In this document: piece after piece, positions 1-10,270 of the stretch
Layout of the letters: each line of letters begins with the position of its first letter
Numbering within the stretch: the stretch's first letter is position 1
Assembly: GCF_001949145.1 (NCBI RefSeq)
Contig: NW_019091527.1
Span: 118,539 to 162,406, forward strand
Direction: 5' to 3'
Source: Acanthaster planci
Taxonomy: Eukaryota; Echinodermata; Asteroidea; Valvatida; Acanthasteridae
DNA: 43,868 nucleotides
Notes under the pieces: model-generated
Databases searched by the model: none
The model's input: the letters and a program-made list of their open reading frames with translations, nothing else
What the model was told of the DNA's origin: nothing
Translations under genes and position numbers: made by a program

Positions 1-137
1 AAGGAAGACTTTTACGTTGGCCTGCCTGTTTTACACAGAATGGGGGCGCTCTATATGAGACGTTCGATTCCATATGTCTTTCGGGAACCCACTACACGAT
101 ATGAACATCTTAAAACTGTTACACAGTTGGACCATTT

Positions 138-1156
138 ATGCCCAAAGACAGTCTCACTGCAAAACGATTTCTATCCCGAACTGATCGGGTGGTACAGAGC
201 AATGAGCAGTTTTCTATAGATAGCAGTTTGCAAATCAACATGACCCACGTGAGGCAAGATACCCAAGAAACGTCACTTGGAACGGTTTCCGAAAGAAGAG
301 CGATGCATCGTGCAGATAAAGAAAAAGATGATATTTGTTGTGCCAGAACCATCATCACGGCGAGAGCCAGTATTGAAGGACATGAATCCTGGGAAATCAT
401 TCGGAAGGGATGTACCGTCCATGCAGCAGTGACTCACAGGAGCCTTTCATTGTCAGACAGGGTTCCGTTAGCTAAGTGTGAGATCAAGACGAAATCAAGC
501 TATTTCAACGCGTTTTTCTTGGTTACCAGATACTCGTGGCATCTCATGATCACGCCAACTCAATCATCTTTCGAGGTCCATCTGCCGATTGCCAGATTTG
601 CCTGTTTTTTTTCACGACGGCCACTATATGACGTCATCACAAGATGACGGCATTTTCTTTCAACCGGCGGTACTTTTGCGTGACCTGCTTAAAGGGTTAC
701 GACCACCCAGAAGACCACCGCTGTCAAAACACGTGTAAGCTTTGCTTTCAATCAAACTGTGTGGAAGGCGAACGGGTGTATTGCAATGGCTTTAACTGTC
801 ACTTTAAATGCGTGATTTGCTTCGAAAAACACGTCAAGAAAAATAGTCGAGGCACATCAGTTTGCAAAACTCACTAGAGCTGTCCAAATTGTGATAAATT
901 TGTGAGCCGCAGACACCTCGGAACTCAAGATCACAGATGTGGAGACAAATTCTGCAACGTTTGCAGAGAGTTCGTCTCCCCCCCAATCATATTTGCTATA
1001 TGCCCCTATTGGGGAAGGTAAAGACAAACTCATTGACTTGCAAATGACAGCAGAAGAAGTGGAAAATAAAGAGGGTGAAAAAAATGCAGGACGATAACTT
1101 CACAGGTTACTTTTTTTCGATTTCAAATGTATTACAAGAGACGGGTATGCATGAAC
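138..1156 (+). pseudogene. Polinton/Maverick-type DNA polymerase B, N-terminal part (broken)
   Basis: This is the N-terminal part of a protein-primed family B DNA polymerase like those of Polinton/Maverick elements. Open stretches at 138-647 and 644-877 are in different frames. The second holds a cysteine-rich segment (YFCVTCLKGYDHPEDHRC, then further CxxC pairs) of the kind that precedes the exonuclease domain in these polymerases. A short open stretch from about 1075 runs into the retrotransposon at 1157. The same gene resumes at 5857 in the matching frame, so the BEL/Pao element split one older gene. Frameshifts at about 640 and stops after 877 make it dead. Family assignment rests on the cysteine pattern plus the exonuclease and YYDTDS motifs downstream. 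No other Polinton gene (integrase, ATPase, protease, capsid) is visible. Confidence 0.6.
1152..1156. repeat. Target-site duplication of the BEL/Pao insertion, left copy
   Basis: TGAAC occurs here immediately before the left LTR and again at 5857-5861 immediately after the right LTR. A shared preceding A would make it 6 bp. Five bases is usual for BEL/Pao integrases. Removing 1157-5861 restores one reading frame of the surrounding polymerase pseudogene, which independently supports these borders. Confidence 0.75.
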
Positions 1157-1337
1157 TGTGTAGAACGGGGGGTAGCTGGTTGGGTTTTAATCTCACAAGT
1201 GAAACTGATTTCCTGCGTTGCTCATGGCCGATAAAGCCGAGGTTTATTTCTTTCTTTCCAGTTCTTTCTCTTTAGGCTTTAGGTTTTGGCTTTGACTTGG
1301 ATGGTGTTTGCTTTCCTTTGCTTTACTTTGCTGACTG
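1157..1337 (-). repeat. Truncated 3' LTR of the BEL/Pao element
   Basis: About 180 bp here align with the first 178 bp of the right LTR (5298-5475) with roughly a dozen mismatches counted by eye. Both start TGTGTAGAAC on the plus strand. On the element's own strand the segment holds AATAAA (within plus-strand GGTTTATTTC), a likely poly(A) signal. The right LTR is about 559 bp, so some 380 bp of this copy are lost together with the adjacent RNase H and integrase region, consistent with one internal deletion ending near 1338. Confidence 0.75.
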
Positions 1338-2388
1338 AAGAGTATTCGGAGGGCAATACGCTTTGTGAGTACTCGGTTCTCGGGGACTTTTATGGGGTGG
1401 CACAGCTCGTCGTTCTTGCAGTCCCAACTTCAGACCAAAGCTGGTTCTAATTCACGTCCTAGGTTGTACAGGGAGAGAGATCGAATGTACGATTGGAGTG
1501 GGCCTTGGCAGGCAAACTTTCCACCACGTCAGGATGACTGCTTGCGTATTTTACCATCTCGAACCCAGCTTCCTGGAGACACTGTCTGGTACTAGTAACA
1601 AAATCCTTTGCTTCCTCCTCACTGTGGCGAATAGCCATTTGGTTGTCAACATACGTCTCCCTTTGGACGGTTTTCTCAACAGAGGGGTGTCTGGTGTTGG
1701 CATCTCTGGCAGTCTTCTGCAGGGCAAAGATAGCACAGCATGGGCTGCAAGCTGCATCGAATGGAAGCACCAGCCACTGGTAGACAAACCAATCATCTCG
1801 TTCCGCATCCCACCACAGAAATCTAAACACGGGACAGTCTTCCAGACATAGTCTCACCTGGTGGAAAATTGCAGTTATGTCACTTGACACAGCGACCCTG
1901 CCTTGACGGAACCGAAGCAGCACCTCCACCAGGCTAGGATTGAGGGTAGGCCCAGTTAACAACTCGTTGTTGAGATTCTGGTCTGTGTATTCAAAGGAGT
2001 AGTTGAACACGAGTCGGTATTTGTTGCTGCTGAAAACCCCGCGATATGGGATGAACCAACTTGGAGTTCCTCTTGCTTGAACCTCGGCCACCGTCCCAAG
2101 TTCCTGGGCATGTTCCTGCTTCTTAAGTTTCTGGATATACGTGGTGCAAAACTCTGCCACTTTTGGGTCTTTATCCATCTTTCTCTTGTGTGCACGGGCG
2201 AGGGCTTCAACTCGCATGGTCTTCTCCTCAATGATTTGAATGGCAAGCTTATAATGGCGGGAGCGGGTAGCCTCCCTCTCATTTATGTGAGGCACTTTAT
2301 CAATCGCCATGAATCGTTCCATCATTCGATGAAGATCGTGTTCGGGCTGTTGACACCTTGTGAATAACACTTGCTGAGGGGTTGCCAA
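1338..2388 (-). pseudogene. BEL/Pao reverse transcriptase fragment
   Basis: A 309-residue open stretch (2388 to 1459) encodes a Pao-type reverse transcriptase, with similar but frameshifted coding continuing to about 1340. Visible landmarks are the finger region with TPSWFIPYRGVFS (residues about 108-120), motif A around D170 in SSDITAIFHQVRL, LPFDAACSP near residue 208 where the family usually has LPFGAACSP, and YVDN at residues 246-249 where YVDD is expected. Loss of the second catalytic aspartate would disable polymerisation. No RNase H follows, because the element is deleted from about 1338. Confidence 0.8.
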
Positions 2389-2422
2389 CTTGCCTGGGTG
2401 CTGAAGTCCCTGTCTTCCCTGG

Positions 2423-3507
2423 TTAGTCCATCCGAAGAGAATCTTCGGCCACAGGCGAACTCGTTTTAGGACCAGTTCTCACCTCGGTGGACAGAGTCAG
2501 CTCTATATGATCTGCTCCAATCAGGACGGCAGGTTGCACTTTGTGTGCAGTGAATAAGGGCAACTCTCCCAGATGTGGCCACTTAGCTTGCAGTTTCTGT
2601 GCAGACATTCTGTAATCTGCTAGTTGAAATTCCTCAGCAGAGAAGGCACACTTGGTCTGGAACTTCTGATCAGGATCATTTGGGGAGAGACGGTGAAATC
2701 AACACACCTACCTTTCCAATCGGCATCTCCAACCACTGTCTGGATGCACACTGTCTCAGTCTGACCAGACATTGGTAGCTTTTGGATGGCTTGAGGGAGA
2801 ATCATGGTGCGTTCAGCGCATTCATCAAGGACGCCATAGGTGTCAAGTTCACTGGATGGCCCGTGCAATGTTAAAGGAACCACCTTCATCAGGACATCAA
2901 GGTGGTAGTCTACCTTGGTCTTAGACACCACTCCGGAACACAGAACGGTGCCCTGGGTCTTGGGCATTGACTTGACCACTTCATGTAGACTGGTGTGGTG
3001 ATCTTCCTGGCAGTCTTTACACTTCTTGGGAAAGGGACAATCCTTGTCGTGTTTCTTGGCACACTTGTGACAACGTCCATTCCCCTTCAGCCACTTGAGC
3101 TTTTGGTCTATATTAAAGGCAGGGAACTTTTCACAGGTTTCCAAATAATGGCGTGTCTCAGCAACATCACAGTACAGGCAGGTGATACACTCGGCCGACC
3201 CTGTAGCCTTGCTGGGTGTTTTATCGGTGGTTGCTGCTTTGTTTGCATGTGACGTCGTGGTAGCACCCTTAGCCGTGGCTGTACGGCTTGGGGGCTGTGT
3301 AGAGTAAGCCGTGTAAGTCTTGGTGGGTGGTAGCTCTGAACATTTACGAGCTGTTGGCTTGTGGCCTTGCTGGGGGTGTTCCTTCTTCCCAGGTTTTGTT
3401 TTCTGTGACCTTTTAAGAAGGATGAGTCCTGCGGGACCAGTCTTGTCCTCCAGCCACTCTTTCAGATTCACCACGGTATATGTCTGTCCCTTCTCGCTTT
3501 TCAACAT
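2423..3507 (-). pseudogene. BEL/Pao zinc knuckles and protease region
   Basis: Two open stretches (3507-2620 and 2608-2423) lie in different frames, so a frameshift falls near 2615. The first carries a lysine/threonine-rich linker, then a cysteine/histidine array from about residue 107 to 165 (CITCLYC, CHKCAKKHDKDC, CKDCQEDHHTSLH). This is the knuckle arrangement of BEL/Pao gag-pol. It is followed by an aspartic-protease-like (DUF1758) segment around DTYGVLDECAERTMI; the second stretch carries the protease tail (VLIGADHIELTL). Order and spacing fit gag-protease-RT on the minus strand. Confidence 0.75.
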
Positions 3508-5225
3508 CTTCGACAGGAACAGGACAGGAATGGAGCTTCTCTGGTAGCTTCAAGGCCAGTTCAACAGCAAACTTATGTATATTCAGCTCTGCCTCGAGCT
3601 TCAGGTGCCTTGCAGTCTAAACTAGAGTTACCAATACGTCAGAGAAATCCCACAGGCCAGCCCAGTCACTTTGTGCAAGGGATGGACGGGCCTCCAACTG
3701 AGTCTAAAGGCCCTGCACAATTCTTCCCTTCTTTCCAAAAGCCTTGTCAAATTGTTTCATTGTGGTTGCGTAGGCCTCGTCACCAAGGATCATGTTACAA
3801 TCTGCCATGGCAAGGGGTCACCCACCCAGACTGCTTCTCAAGTAGGCAAACTTGGTTGCTTCTGGTAGTTGAAACTCTGGTTTGCTCATGATGCTGTCCC
3901 ACAATGACCGAAACACAACGTATTGCTTCACATTGTGTTCATCATCAAATTTCGGTACTTCCAACTAGGGCAGACTGTCCACAAACATGCCATATCTATC
4001 CTGATAAGGCGCCACATCACCGTTGACAGTTGTTTTGGGAGAATTTTTGTCACTGACCTGCCTGTTGGACGAATCGTCATCTGAATGGTCGGTTCCACCC
4101 GAGTTCTGCTGGTCATCACCAGGAGGGTCCGACAGTTCACTACCAGGACAGGGGGGAACTGCCCCCCGAGGAGCTAACATCCTGCTAAATGGGGTCGACT
4201 GGACCATCGTATGCTGCTGATTGTCGTCAAGCATTCCGAGCTGCAGCACTGCTGTACTGCTGGGACCCCCGATTGCCACGTAAAGGGCTGGAGGCATCAC
4301 AGAGATCGGTGCAGAGGTAAAGGTGTAACCTGCATTCTGCAAAGTGAAACCTGTATTACACACTGAAGTGGGGTTATACATAACATGGTTATTACCAAAT
4401 ACTGATAGATGGTTTGTACTTGTAAGCAATGGCATGGTGGAAACTAAAGGTACAGGTACATCAGATGTGCAATTAGGTACATGTAAATGACTAGTTACAC
4501 CACCAGTTACTACTGGTACAGCACTGTTTTGACCTCCTGAAACTATGTGACCAATCAAGTTTGGATTATTGTTCATGGCACTGTTTATCCAGGCGACTGT
4601 TCGCGAATTTACAGTTCCTCCCAAGTCCGGTAAGTTCAGAGGAAGTTCTTGTTGGCTGTCCACTTCATCGAGCTGCTGTTGTAAACACTGCCTCTCCAGC
4701 TCCAATCCTGCCTGTCGGTAGTTGTCCTCTACTTGCCTTTCGCACTGTTCTGCCATAAGTTGGGCCTCTGCTGAAAGGCGTTGTGCACGTATGGTTTTAA
4801 ACTGAGTGTGTTCTTCCGTCTCCGCTGCCTCATGACGAATGCGTAATCTCTCCTCATCTGCATCTCTCCTCATCTGCATCTCTCCTCAATTCCTGTAGTC
4901 GTCTTTGTGAATCATTCTCAACCATCCGTCTCTGTATCTCTGACCGGGAGAATGACTTGGATGAGTTTTTGAGTCCAGTTGCTCCGTCATGACCCCCACT
5001 GCACACCGAGTCAGGCTTCTGTGCATCCGTAGGTCGCTGGGAGAGGACAGTGGCAGATTCACTCATTAGACTAGGTGGAAGGTTGAACTGATGATCTTGG
5101 GCAAGGTGAGCAGGGATGTGCCACAATCTGGGGGGTCGCGTAGATATCAGACCCTCACATTGGTCACAGACAGTGGAGGGAATTGATGTCACTGGTACAA
5201 ACACTGGCTTAATGGGATTGTCCAT
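3508..5225 (-). pseudogene. BEL/Pao gag (frameshifted)
   Basis: Gag-like coding starts at the ATG at 5225-5223 (MDNPIKPVFVPV), about 50 bp inside the primer-binding site. It runs to 4854 in one frame and continues from 4879 to 3965 in another. The overlap zone is a short acidic/arginine repeat (RRDADEER) created by a 16-bp DNA tandem repeat. The middle is glutamine-rich and probably coiled coil (EAETEEHTQ to QQQLDEVDSQQEL region); the rest is low complexity. Between 3964 and 3508 no long frame remains. No enzymatic motif is expected in gag; identity rests on its position between the primer site and the zinc knuckles. Confidence 0.65.
4847..4889. repeat. 16-bp tandem repeat causing a gag frameshift
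   Basis: The unit TCTCTCCTCATCTGCA occurs at 4847-4862 and 4863-4878, with a partial third copy to about 4889. Sixteen is not a multiple of three, so each extra unit shifts the minus-strand gag frame. The open frames on either side overlap exactly here. Confidence 0.8.
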
Positions 5226-5273
5226 GATGCATGGAGATAATTCAGTCCGACACTGGAAATCAGAGTCACGAGA

Positions 5274-5290
5274 TCCGGCTCGAAGGACCA
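5274..5290 (-). other. Primer-binding site complementary to tRNA-Tyr 3' end
   Basis: The plus strand reads TCCGGCTCGAAGGACCA, the 3' end of a eukaryotic tRNA-Tyr with its CCA tail. The minus strand of the element is therefore a 17-nt primer-binding site starting TGGTCCTTCGAGC. It lies seven bases inside the LTR border at 5298, where minus-strand synthesis would be primed. Confidence 0.85.
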
Positions 5291-5297
5291 AAAATTA

Positions 5298-5856
5298 TGT
5301 GTAGAACCAGGGGTAACAGGTTGGGTTTTAATCTCACAAGTGAAACTGATTTCCTGTGTTACTCTTGGCCAATAAAGCTGTGGTTTATTTCTTTCTTTCA
5401 AGTTCTTTCTCTTTAGGCTTTAGGTTTTGGCTTTGACTTGGCTGGTGTTTGCTTTCCTTTGCTTTGCTTTACTTTACGATGAAATACAATAAAGGATCAC
5501 AAAAGTAATCAGTAAAAAATATTAACAAATAGTCCCAACCATGTGACAATAATCGAAAATACACACGAAACTTTGGATGACAAATACAGTAAGAATAACC
5601 ACTTATCCCTCAAAGTTTTAACACAGAAGTGATAATGAACTATTAACAAGGGTTTACTCACCCAGATTGGGAAACATGCCAGACTAAAAAGGTGAAAAAT
5701 ACACCAACGTTCTTGCATCAAAATGGAGACTTCATGTAACTTTTGGAATAGGCATGGTTTTTTTGAAGAGCACCACCAATTGTTTAAGGAAAACAGGGCT
5801 CAGCACCATTAAGTTGTAATAGCACCCTCTAAGACCTTAAGTATTTAGATTCTATA
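5298..5856 (-). repeat. 5' LTR of the BEL/Pao element
   Basis: The inner border (TGTGTAGAAC at 5298) matches the left LTR and is followed on the minus strand by the primer-binding site. The outer border at 5855/5856 is set by the target duplication TGAAC at 5857 and by resumption of the interrupted polymerase frame. The outer end (ATTCTATA on the plus strand) lacks a perfect TG/CA terminus, so this border is less certain by a base or two. Bases 5476-5856 are AT-rich with no coding signal and have no counterpart in the left LTR. Confidence 0.7.
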
Positions 5857-8383
5857 TGAACCAAATCTCTACATAGCTCATAAGGTGTGTGACCAGTGCC
5901 TATACCGAGAGACTGTCACATGTCAACAGTGCGGGAAAAGAGAGCATGTATTTCAAGGACCCCATACCCCTGAAGAATTTTGTGAATGGCTGTTTGGAGA
6001 GCACAATGCAGGAGCCATCGTCATAATGATGTCATAACTTCAAGGGTTATGATTCTTTCTTCATTCTTCAATACTTGTTTGATAAAGCAGTGTTACCCCA
6101 AGTTATTTTGAATGGTGCGAAGGTCACAAGCACCAGGGTTTCCTTTAACGATATGAAGTTTATATATTCCTTAATTTCTTGCCGATGGCGCTCTCTAAGC
6201 TACCATGGCTACCTGGTTCATTCGGCCTGAAGGAGTTGGCCAAGGGTTACTTCCCACATTTCAACACAAGAGCCAATCAAGACAAAGTCCTGTCCCACCT
6301 CCCTGACATGCGATATTATAATCCTGACAGAATGAAACCAGCAGAGCGAGAAAAGTTTGTTAAATGGTACAAATTGCACCGAAATGACCCCTTTGACTTT
6401 CAGAAGGAAATCATTAAATACCATCAGTCGGATGTGGACATTGTTTGCCGTTGCTGTTTGCCAATTGTTTATGGAAATGACGGTGGACGGGAAAACCTGG
6501 AATTGATCTGTTTATAAAAGCATTTCCCTTTAATCTTGTCTATCAAACCAAATACATGCACTTGGATCCAGACATGATAGCCACCATCTTACCCCAGGGC
6601 TATCCATCCAATGATCGCCAGTCCGTCAAGGCTCTGCTGTGGTCAAAGGGGATGTCTCAGCAGACTAACCAATACATGCGGCAGGCAGCCAATCAGGGTG
6701 AAAAGCACGTTGGTCCCTCCAAGGTGGAAAGGTACTACGAAGACAATGGGGTAAAAACTGTACTGGAATTTCAGCGTTGTCTTTATCGCGGTCACACTTG
6801 CATGGCTCAGGATACCAAGCATCCTTGCAATGGCCTCGCGTTGGAAGAGCTGTATCAGAGAACCATACATCACTCGTTCATCACTGACCAAGGCTATCGG
6901 TACATCGAACAGCGGGAATGTGAATTTGATGAGGAATAGAAGCGCAATGTGGAAATGAGAGAATTCATTTCGGATTTGGATGTCTCCACGCCCCTCATTC
7001 CTCGGGACGCCCTCTGCGGAGGATGCACCAATGCCACCAGACTCTGCTACAGAGCTGGACGAGGAGAAAATTAAGTAAGTAGACTTCACTAGTCTATGTC
7101 CATACGTCGACAAATACAGCAAATATCCCATGGGTCAACCACCGAGAGCTTCCATGATATTAGAGGGTGCGAGGGTTTGATCAAGTGAACAGCGCTTCCT
7201 CCAGGAGGGCTGTATCACCCTGACATGCCTTAATGCATGTCCACGGGCTGTTTGATGTTCTCACTCTGTGCAAAATGAAGCCAACTGCTCCAACAGCTTT
7301 CTTGTCATCACACTGACAGAGAACGAGCTTTAACTGGTACGTGGGTCACCATGGGGCTTCAAAAGGCACTTCAGATGGCAAACTCGTCAGGATTTACCAA
7401 GTGTGGCATTTTGAAGAAGTCTCAGTATACGACTCGGACACAAAGGAATGAGGCTTGTTCGCTGCCCATGTCAAACCTTTCTTGAAGATAAAGATGAAGG
7501 AAGAAGCTAGCGATTGGCCCCAGTGGTGTGAGATGGATGAGCAGAAACACTACTACATCCAGAGCTACTTTGACAGAGGGGGAAGTCAGCTCGAACGGGA
7601 CAAAATAAAGAAACCAACTGGGTTAAGGGCTCTGGCAAATCTCATGTTGAATAGATTCGACCAGAGACCCAACATGACCTGGACCACACCTGTCACACTG
7701 ACACAGCAGAGTACTTTGACAGTAACCTCATGACGCGCGATGACACTGAAGTTAGTAATGCCAATTTTGTCACACAAGAAATGGTGGAGGTTCAGTGGCA
7801 AAGTACCGAAGGCTTTGTCTAGCCCTCCGTCATCGCCGCCTACACAACGAATCAAGCTCGCCGTAAATTATACGAACTAAGTTGGAGAATTTGGGACGCC
7901 GAGTATTATACTACGATACTGATAGCATGATTTACGTTAGTCGCAAGGGGGAATGGGAACCTAAGATTGGGATTATTTTCTGGGCAAATTAACGAATGAA
8001 ATTGATTCAGATAATTATATTACAGCATCTAAAGTTGGCTAAACCTGATAAGAGAAGAAACAACACATTTTGTAAAGTGCGCGGAATAACATTGAACTAC
8101 AGTTATCAGTCAGTCGTAAACTTTGACAGAATGTTCCAGATGGTACACAACAATGGCCCAAAACTGTTCAGGTAACAGATATGCAGAAATAAGAAAACAA
8201 TGAACATCGAAACAAAAAAGGGAAAACATGAATCATGAAACATATCATATAGGGAAACTGACTAGGTACTTATGAATGATTATAAAGATGAACAAAGAAA
8301 TCAAGAGAAAACAAGATACTAAGACAGTTTACACTAAAAGGGTGCAAGTCAAAAACTTGGACACAGTTCCGTATGGCTATTAA
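5857..8383 (+). pseudogene. Polinton/Maverick-type DNA polymerase B, exonuclease and polymerase domains (broken)
   Basis: The polymerase resumes directly after the LTR element. Landmarks in order are a CxxC cluster near 5890-5940, the exonuclease motif with NFKGYDSFF around 6037, the LSKLP...GSFGLKELAKGYF segment (6185-6255), the third exonuclease motif SDVDI near 6430, long open stretches at 6179-6517 and 6556-6939, a palm region at 7455-7733, and polymerase motif C YYDTDS at 7909-7926. The end is near DTVPYGY with TAA at 8381-8383. Several frameshifts and stops, and a missing segment around motif B (near 7650), show it is a pseudogene. The layout fits a protein-primed family B polymerase; the exact Polinton subgroup is not resolved. 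Confidence 0.75.
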
Positions 8384-8466
8384 TATCACGCTATCTGGGT
8401 TGGAAGACAACATAATAATAGCCTAATCATGTTGCAATTCCGCAGTTGGTCGCTTGTTCAAATTTA
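8299..8466 (+). repeat. Direct repeat, first copy (polymerase 3' end); second copy 8845-9013
   Basis: About 165 bp from AATCAAGAGAAAAC to GCTTGTTCAAATTT recur at 8845-9013 with only a few differences (offset 546 bp). The first copy is in its natural place: it encodes the polymerase C-terminus and stop at 8381 and the following 3' flank. The second copy closes a tandem, internally deleted polymerase duplicate. Confidence 0.85.
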
Positions 8467-9013
8467 CTAGACCAAGAGACCGTCACATGTCAACAATGCG
8501 GGAAAAGAGAGCATGTATTTCAAGTACCCCATACCCCTAAAGAATTTTGTGAATGGCTGTTTGGAGAGGAAAATGCAGGAGCCATCGTCACAATTATGTC
8601 ACAACTTCAAGGGTTATGATTCTTTCTTCATTCTTCAATACTTGTTTGATAAAGCAGTGTTACCCCAAGTTATTTTGAATGGTGCGAAGGTCACAAGCAC
8701 CAAGGTTTTCTTCAACGATATGAAGTTTATATATTCCTTAATTTCTTGCCGATGGCGCTCACTAAGCTACCATGGCTACCTGGTTCATTCGGCCTGAAGG
8801 AGTTGGCCAAGGGTTACTTCCCACATTTCTTCAACAAAAGAGCCAATCAAGAGAAAACAACATACTAAGACAGTTTAAACTAAAAGGGTGCAAGTCAAAA
8901 ACTTGGACACAGTTCCGTATGGCTATTAATATCACGCTATCTGGGTTGGAAGACAACATAATAATAGCCTAATCATGTTGCAATTCCGCAGTTGGTCGCT
9001 TGTTCAAATTTTA
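8467..9013 (+). pseudogene. Second, internally deleted copy of the Polinton-type polymerase
   Basis: Bases 8467-8846 repeat the exonuclease region of the first copy (about 5904-6276) nearly base for base, and are joined directly to a copy of the polymerase 3' end (8845-9013, stop at 8927-8929). The join is at AATCAAGA, which occurs in the first copy at both 6275-6282 and 8299-8306. About 2.02 kb between those points is thus missing, as expected for a deletion between short direct repeats. Two small open stretches (8513-8797, 8772-8972) are all that remains. Confidence 0.8.
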
Positions 9014-9229
9014 CACGTAGGAAGATGTAAACAACTAAAATGATGGCATCATTCACAATTTGAAATAGTCTGTAACTATATGTGCACAATCTTAGGGAGG
9101 GAATGTGTTTGATTATGTGCTATCAAACCAATTAAACGGCCATTCCAAATTCACGTAACGAAACACGGTACTCTACATGTAGGGAAAGGATATAAATAGT
9201 GCTGGTAGACAATCAGTGTACAATCAGAT
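9014..9229. other. Spacer between polymerase duplicate and gypsy element
   Basis: This AT-rich 216-bp stretch shows no gene. The 5' border of the following integrase fragment is abrupt at about 9229, with no LTR visible, so that element is 5'-truncated or rearranged here. Confidence 0.5.
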
Positions 9230-9861
9230 GTGCAACACTATTGTCGTTCTTGTGACATCTGCCAGAGAACCATTCCAAAAGGAAGGATCACAAAGGTTCC
9301 ATTAATTAATGAACCCTTTCAGCGTATTGCAGTTGACATTGTGGGTCCTATTTCCCCAATCACAGATAAGGGCAGTCGACACATACTCACCATGGTTGAC
9401 TATGCCACACGCTACCCCGAAGCAGTACAGCTCAAAACGTTGAGACTCACAGGGTGGCCGAGGCACTTGTCAATGTATTCTCAAGGGTTAGTGTTCCACG
9501 TGAAATACTGACAGACCAGGGAGTACAGTTCACGTCAGGTATTGTGAAGGAAGTCAGTAGATTACTCTCCATCAGGCAACTGACAACTACACTCTACCAC
9601 CCAGCTTGCAATGGCCTTGTAGAAAGGTTCAATGGGAGCCTGAAGCAGATGTTAAAGAGGTTGTGTGCAGAGAAGCCAAAAGACTGGGACAGGTACATTG
9701 GTTCACTTCTATTTGCATACCGAGAGACCCCTCAGGCAAGTCTTGGTTTTGCTCCGTTTGAGCTTTTATACGGTAGGACAGTCGGAGGTCGTATAGCTAT
9801 TCTAAAGGACTTTTGGTCTGACAACTTTCAAACACCAGAGGTCAAAACTACATCTCAACAT
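9230..9861 (+). pseudogene. Gmr1-like integrase: zinc finger and catalytic core (frameshifted)
   Basis: Frame one (9230-9440) carries the CRSCDICQR part of the HHCC zinc finger and the first catalytic aspartate in AVDIVGP. After a frameshift near 9440-9455, frame two carries the second aspartate in LTDQGVQF and the catalytic glutamate in NGLVERFN. The spacing between these two is exactly 35 residues, the retroviral-type D,D35E arrangement. The core ends with the conserved FAYRET and PFELLYGR motifs. The reading frame is interrupted at 9861 by the 5' LTR of a second element and resumes at 12126. Confidence 0.85.
9857..9861. repeat. Target-site duplication of the Mag-like insertion, left copy
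   Basis: AACAT at 9857-9861 is repeated at 12126-12130. Removing 9862-12130 restores an uninterrupted integrase frame across the junction, so the older integrase was the target. Confidence 0.75.
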
Positions 9862-10003
9862 TGTTATACCAGACCATAGAGGGCGCTAGTCAGTCACTCC
9901 TTTCGGATAGTTCTCAGAGCTCAAGTTGAAAATAAAAGAGTAGCTGAAGTTGTCACCTAAATGTAGGTCGTCCTGGCTCCATAATAACCCTCCACACATA
10001 ACA
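9862..10003 (+). repeat. 5' LTR of the Mag-like element
   Basis: The 142-bp segment starts TGTTATACC and ends ATAACA, giving perfect inverted ends TGTTAT/ATAACA. It is preceded by the target duplication AACAT and followed without a gap by a TGG primer-binding site. It contains an AGGGCGCT motif near its start and AATAAAAG near 9932. Confidence 0.8.
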
Positions 10004-10012
10004 TGGTAGCAG
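10004..10012 (+). other. Probable primer-binding site of the Mag-like element
   Basis: TGGTAGCAG directly follows the LTR. Its nine bases are complementary to the 3' end of initiator tRNA-Met (CTGCTACCA). The match ends there, so the tRNA assignment is tentative. Confidence 0.5.
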
Positions 10013-10270
10013 CGCGGTCCTACTTCGCCATTTGCACTACCGATATTCACATCATCGCATAAAACAAGGTGAGATTTGACTCGGAAATGTGCCATCGTTT
10101 CTGTGAGCATGACTGAGTGACAATCCATGTACGCATGTATGCATAGACTGTGTGTGTACAGTAGCCTCGCGACGCCTGTGTGTATAGCTTAGGATCATCA
10201 CGGTGCAGCATGTACTGATACTCGCATAGTCTATTGAGGTCGGAGTCATCTCAACGTACAAGTAGGAACA

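Larger units (their letters stand above)
1157..5856 (-). mobile_element. BEL/Pao LTR retrotransposon, defective, inserted in a Polinton polymerase gene
   Basis: The element reads right to left: 5' LTR (5298-5856), primer-binding site (5274-5290), gag, zinc knuckles, protease, reverse transcriptase, then a truncated 3' LTR (1157-1337). The BEL/Pao family is shown by the Pao-type cysteine/histidine array after gag, the DUF1758-like protease region and the Pao-type RT. RNase H, integrase and the outer part of the 3' LTR repeat unit are missing, because RT coding runs almost straight into the LTR at about 1338. Several frameshifts and an altered RT motif (YVDN) add to its inactivity. It lies inside an older polymerase pseudogene and is flanked by a 5-bp duplication. 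Confidence 0.85.

Noticed and set aside
138-647. 169-aa open frame as an independent gene
   Set aside because: It precedes the cysteine-rich polymerase segment and parts of it match the polymerase context; frames shift, so it is treated as pseudogene sequence.
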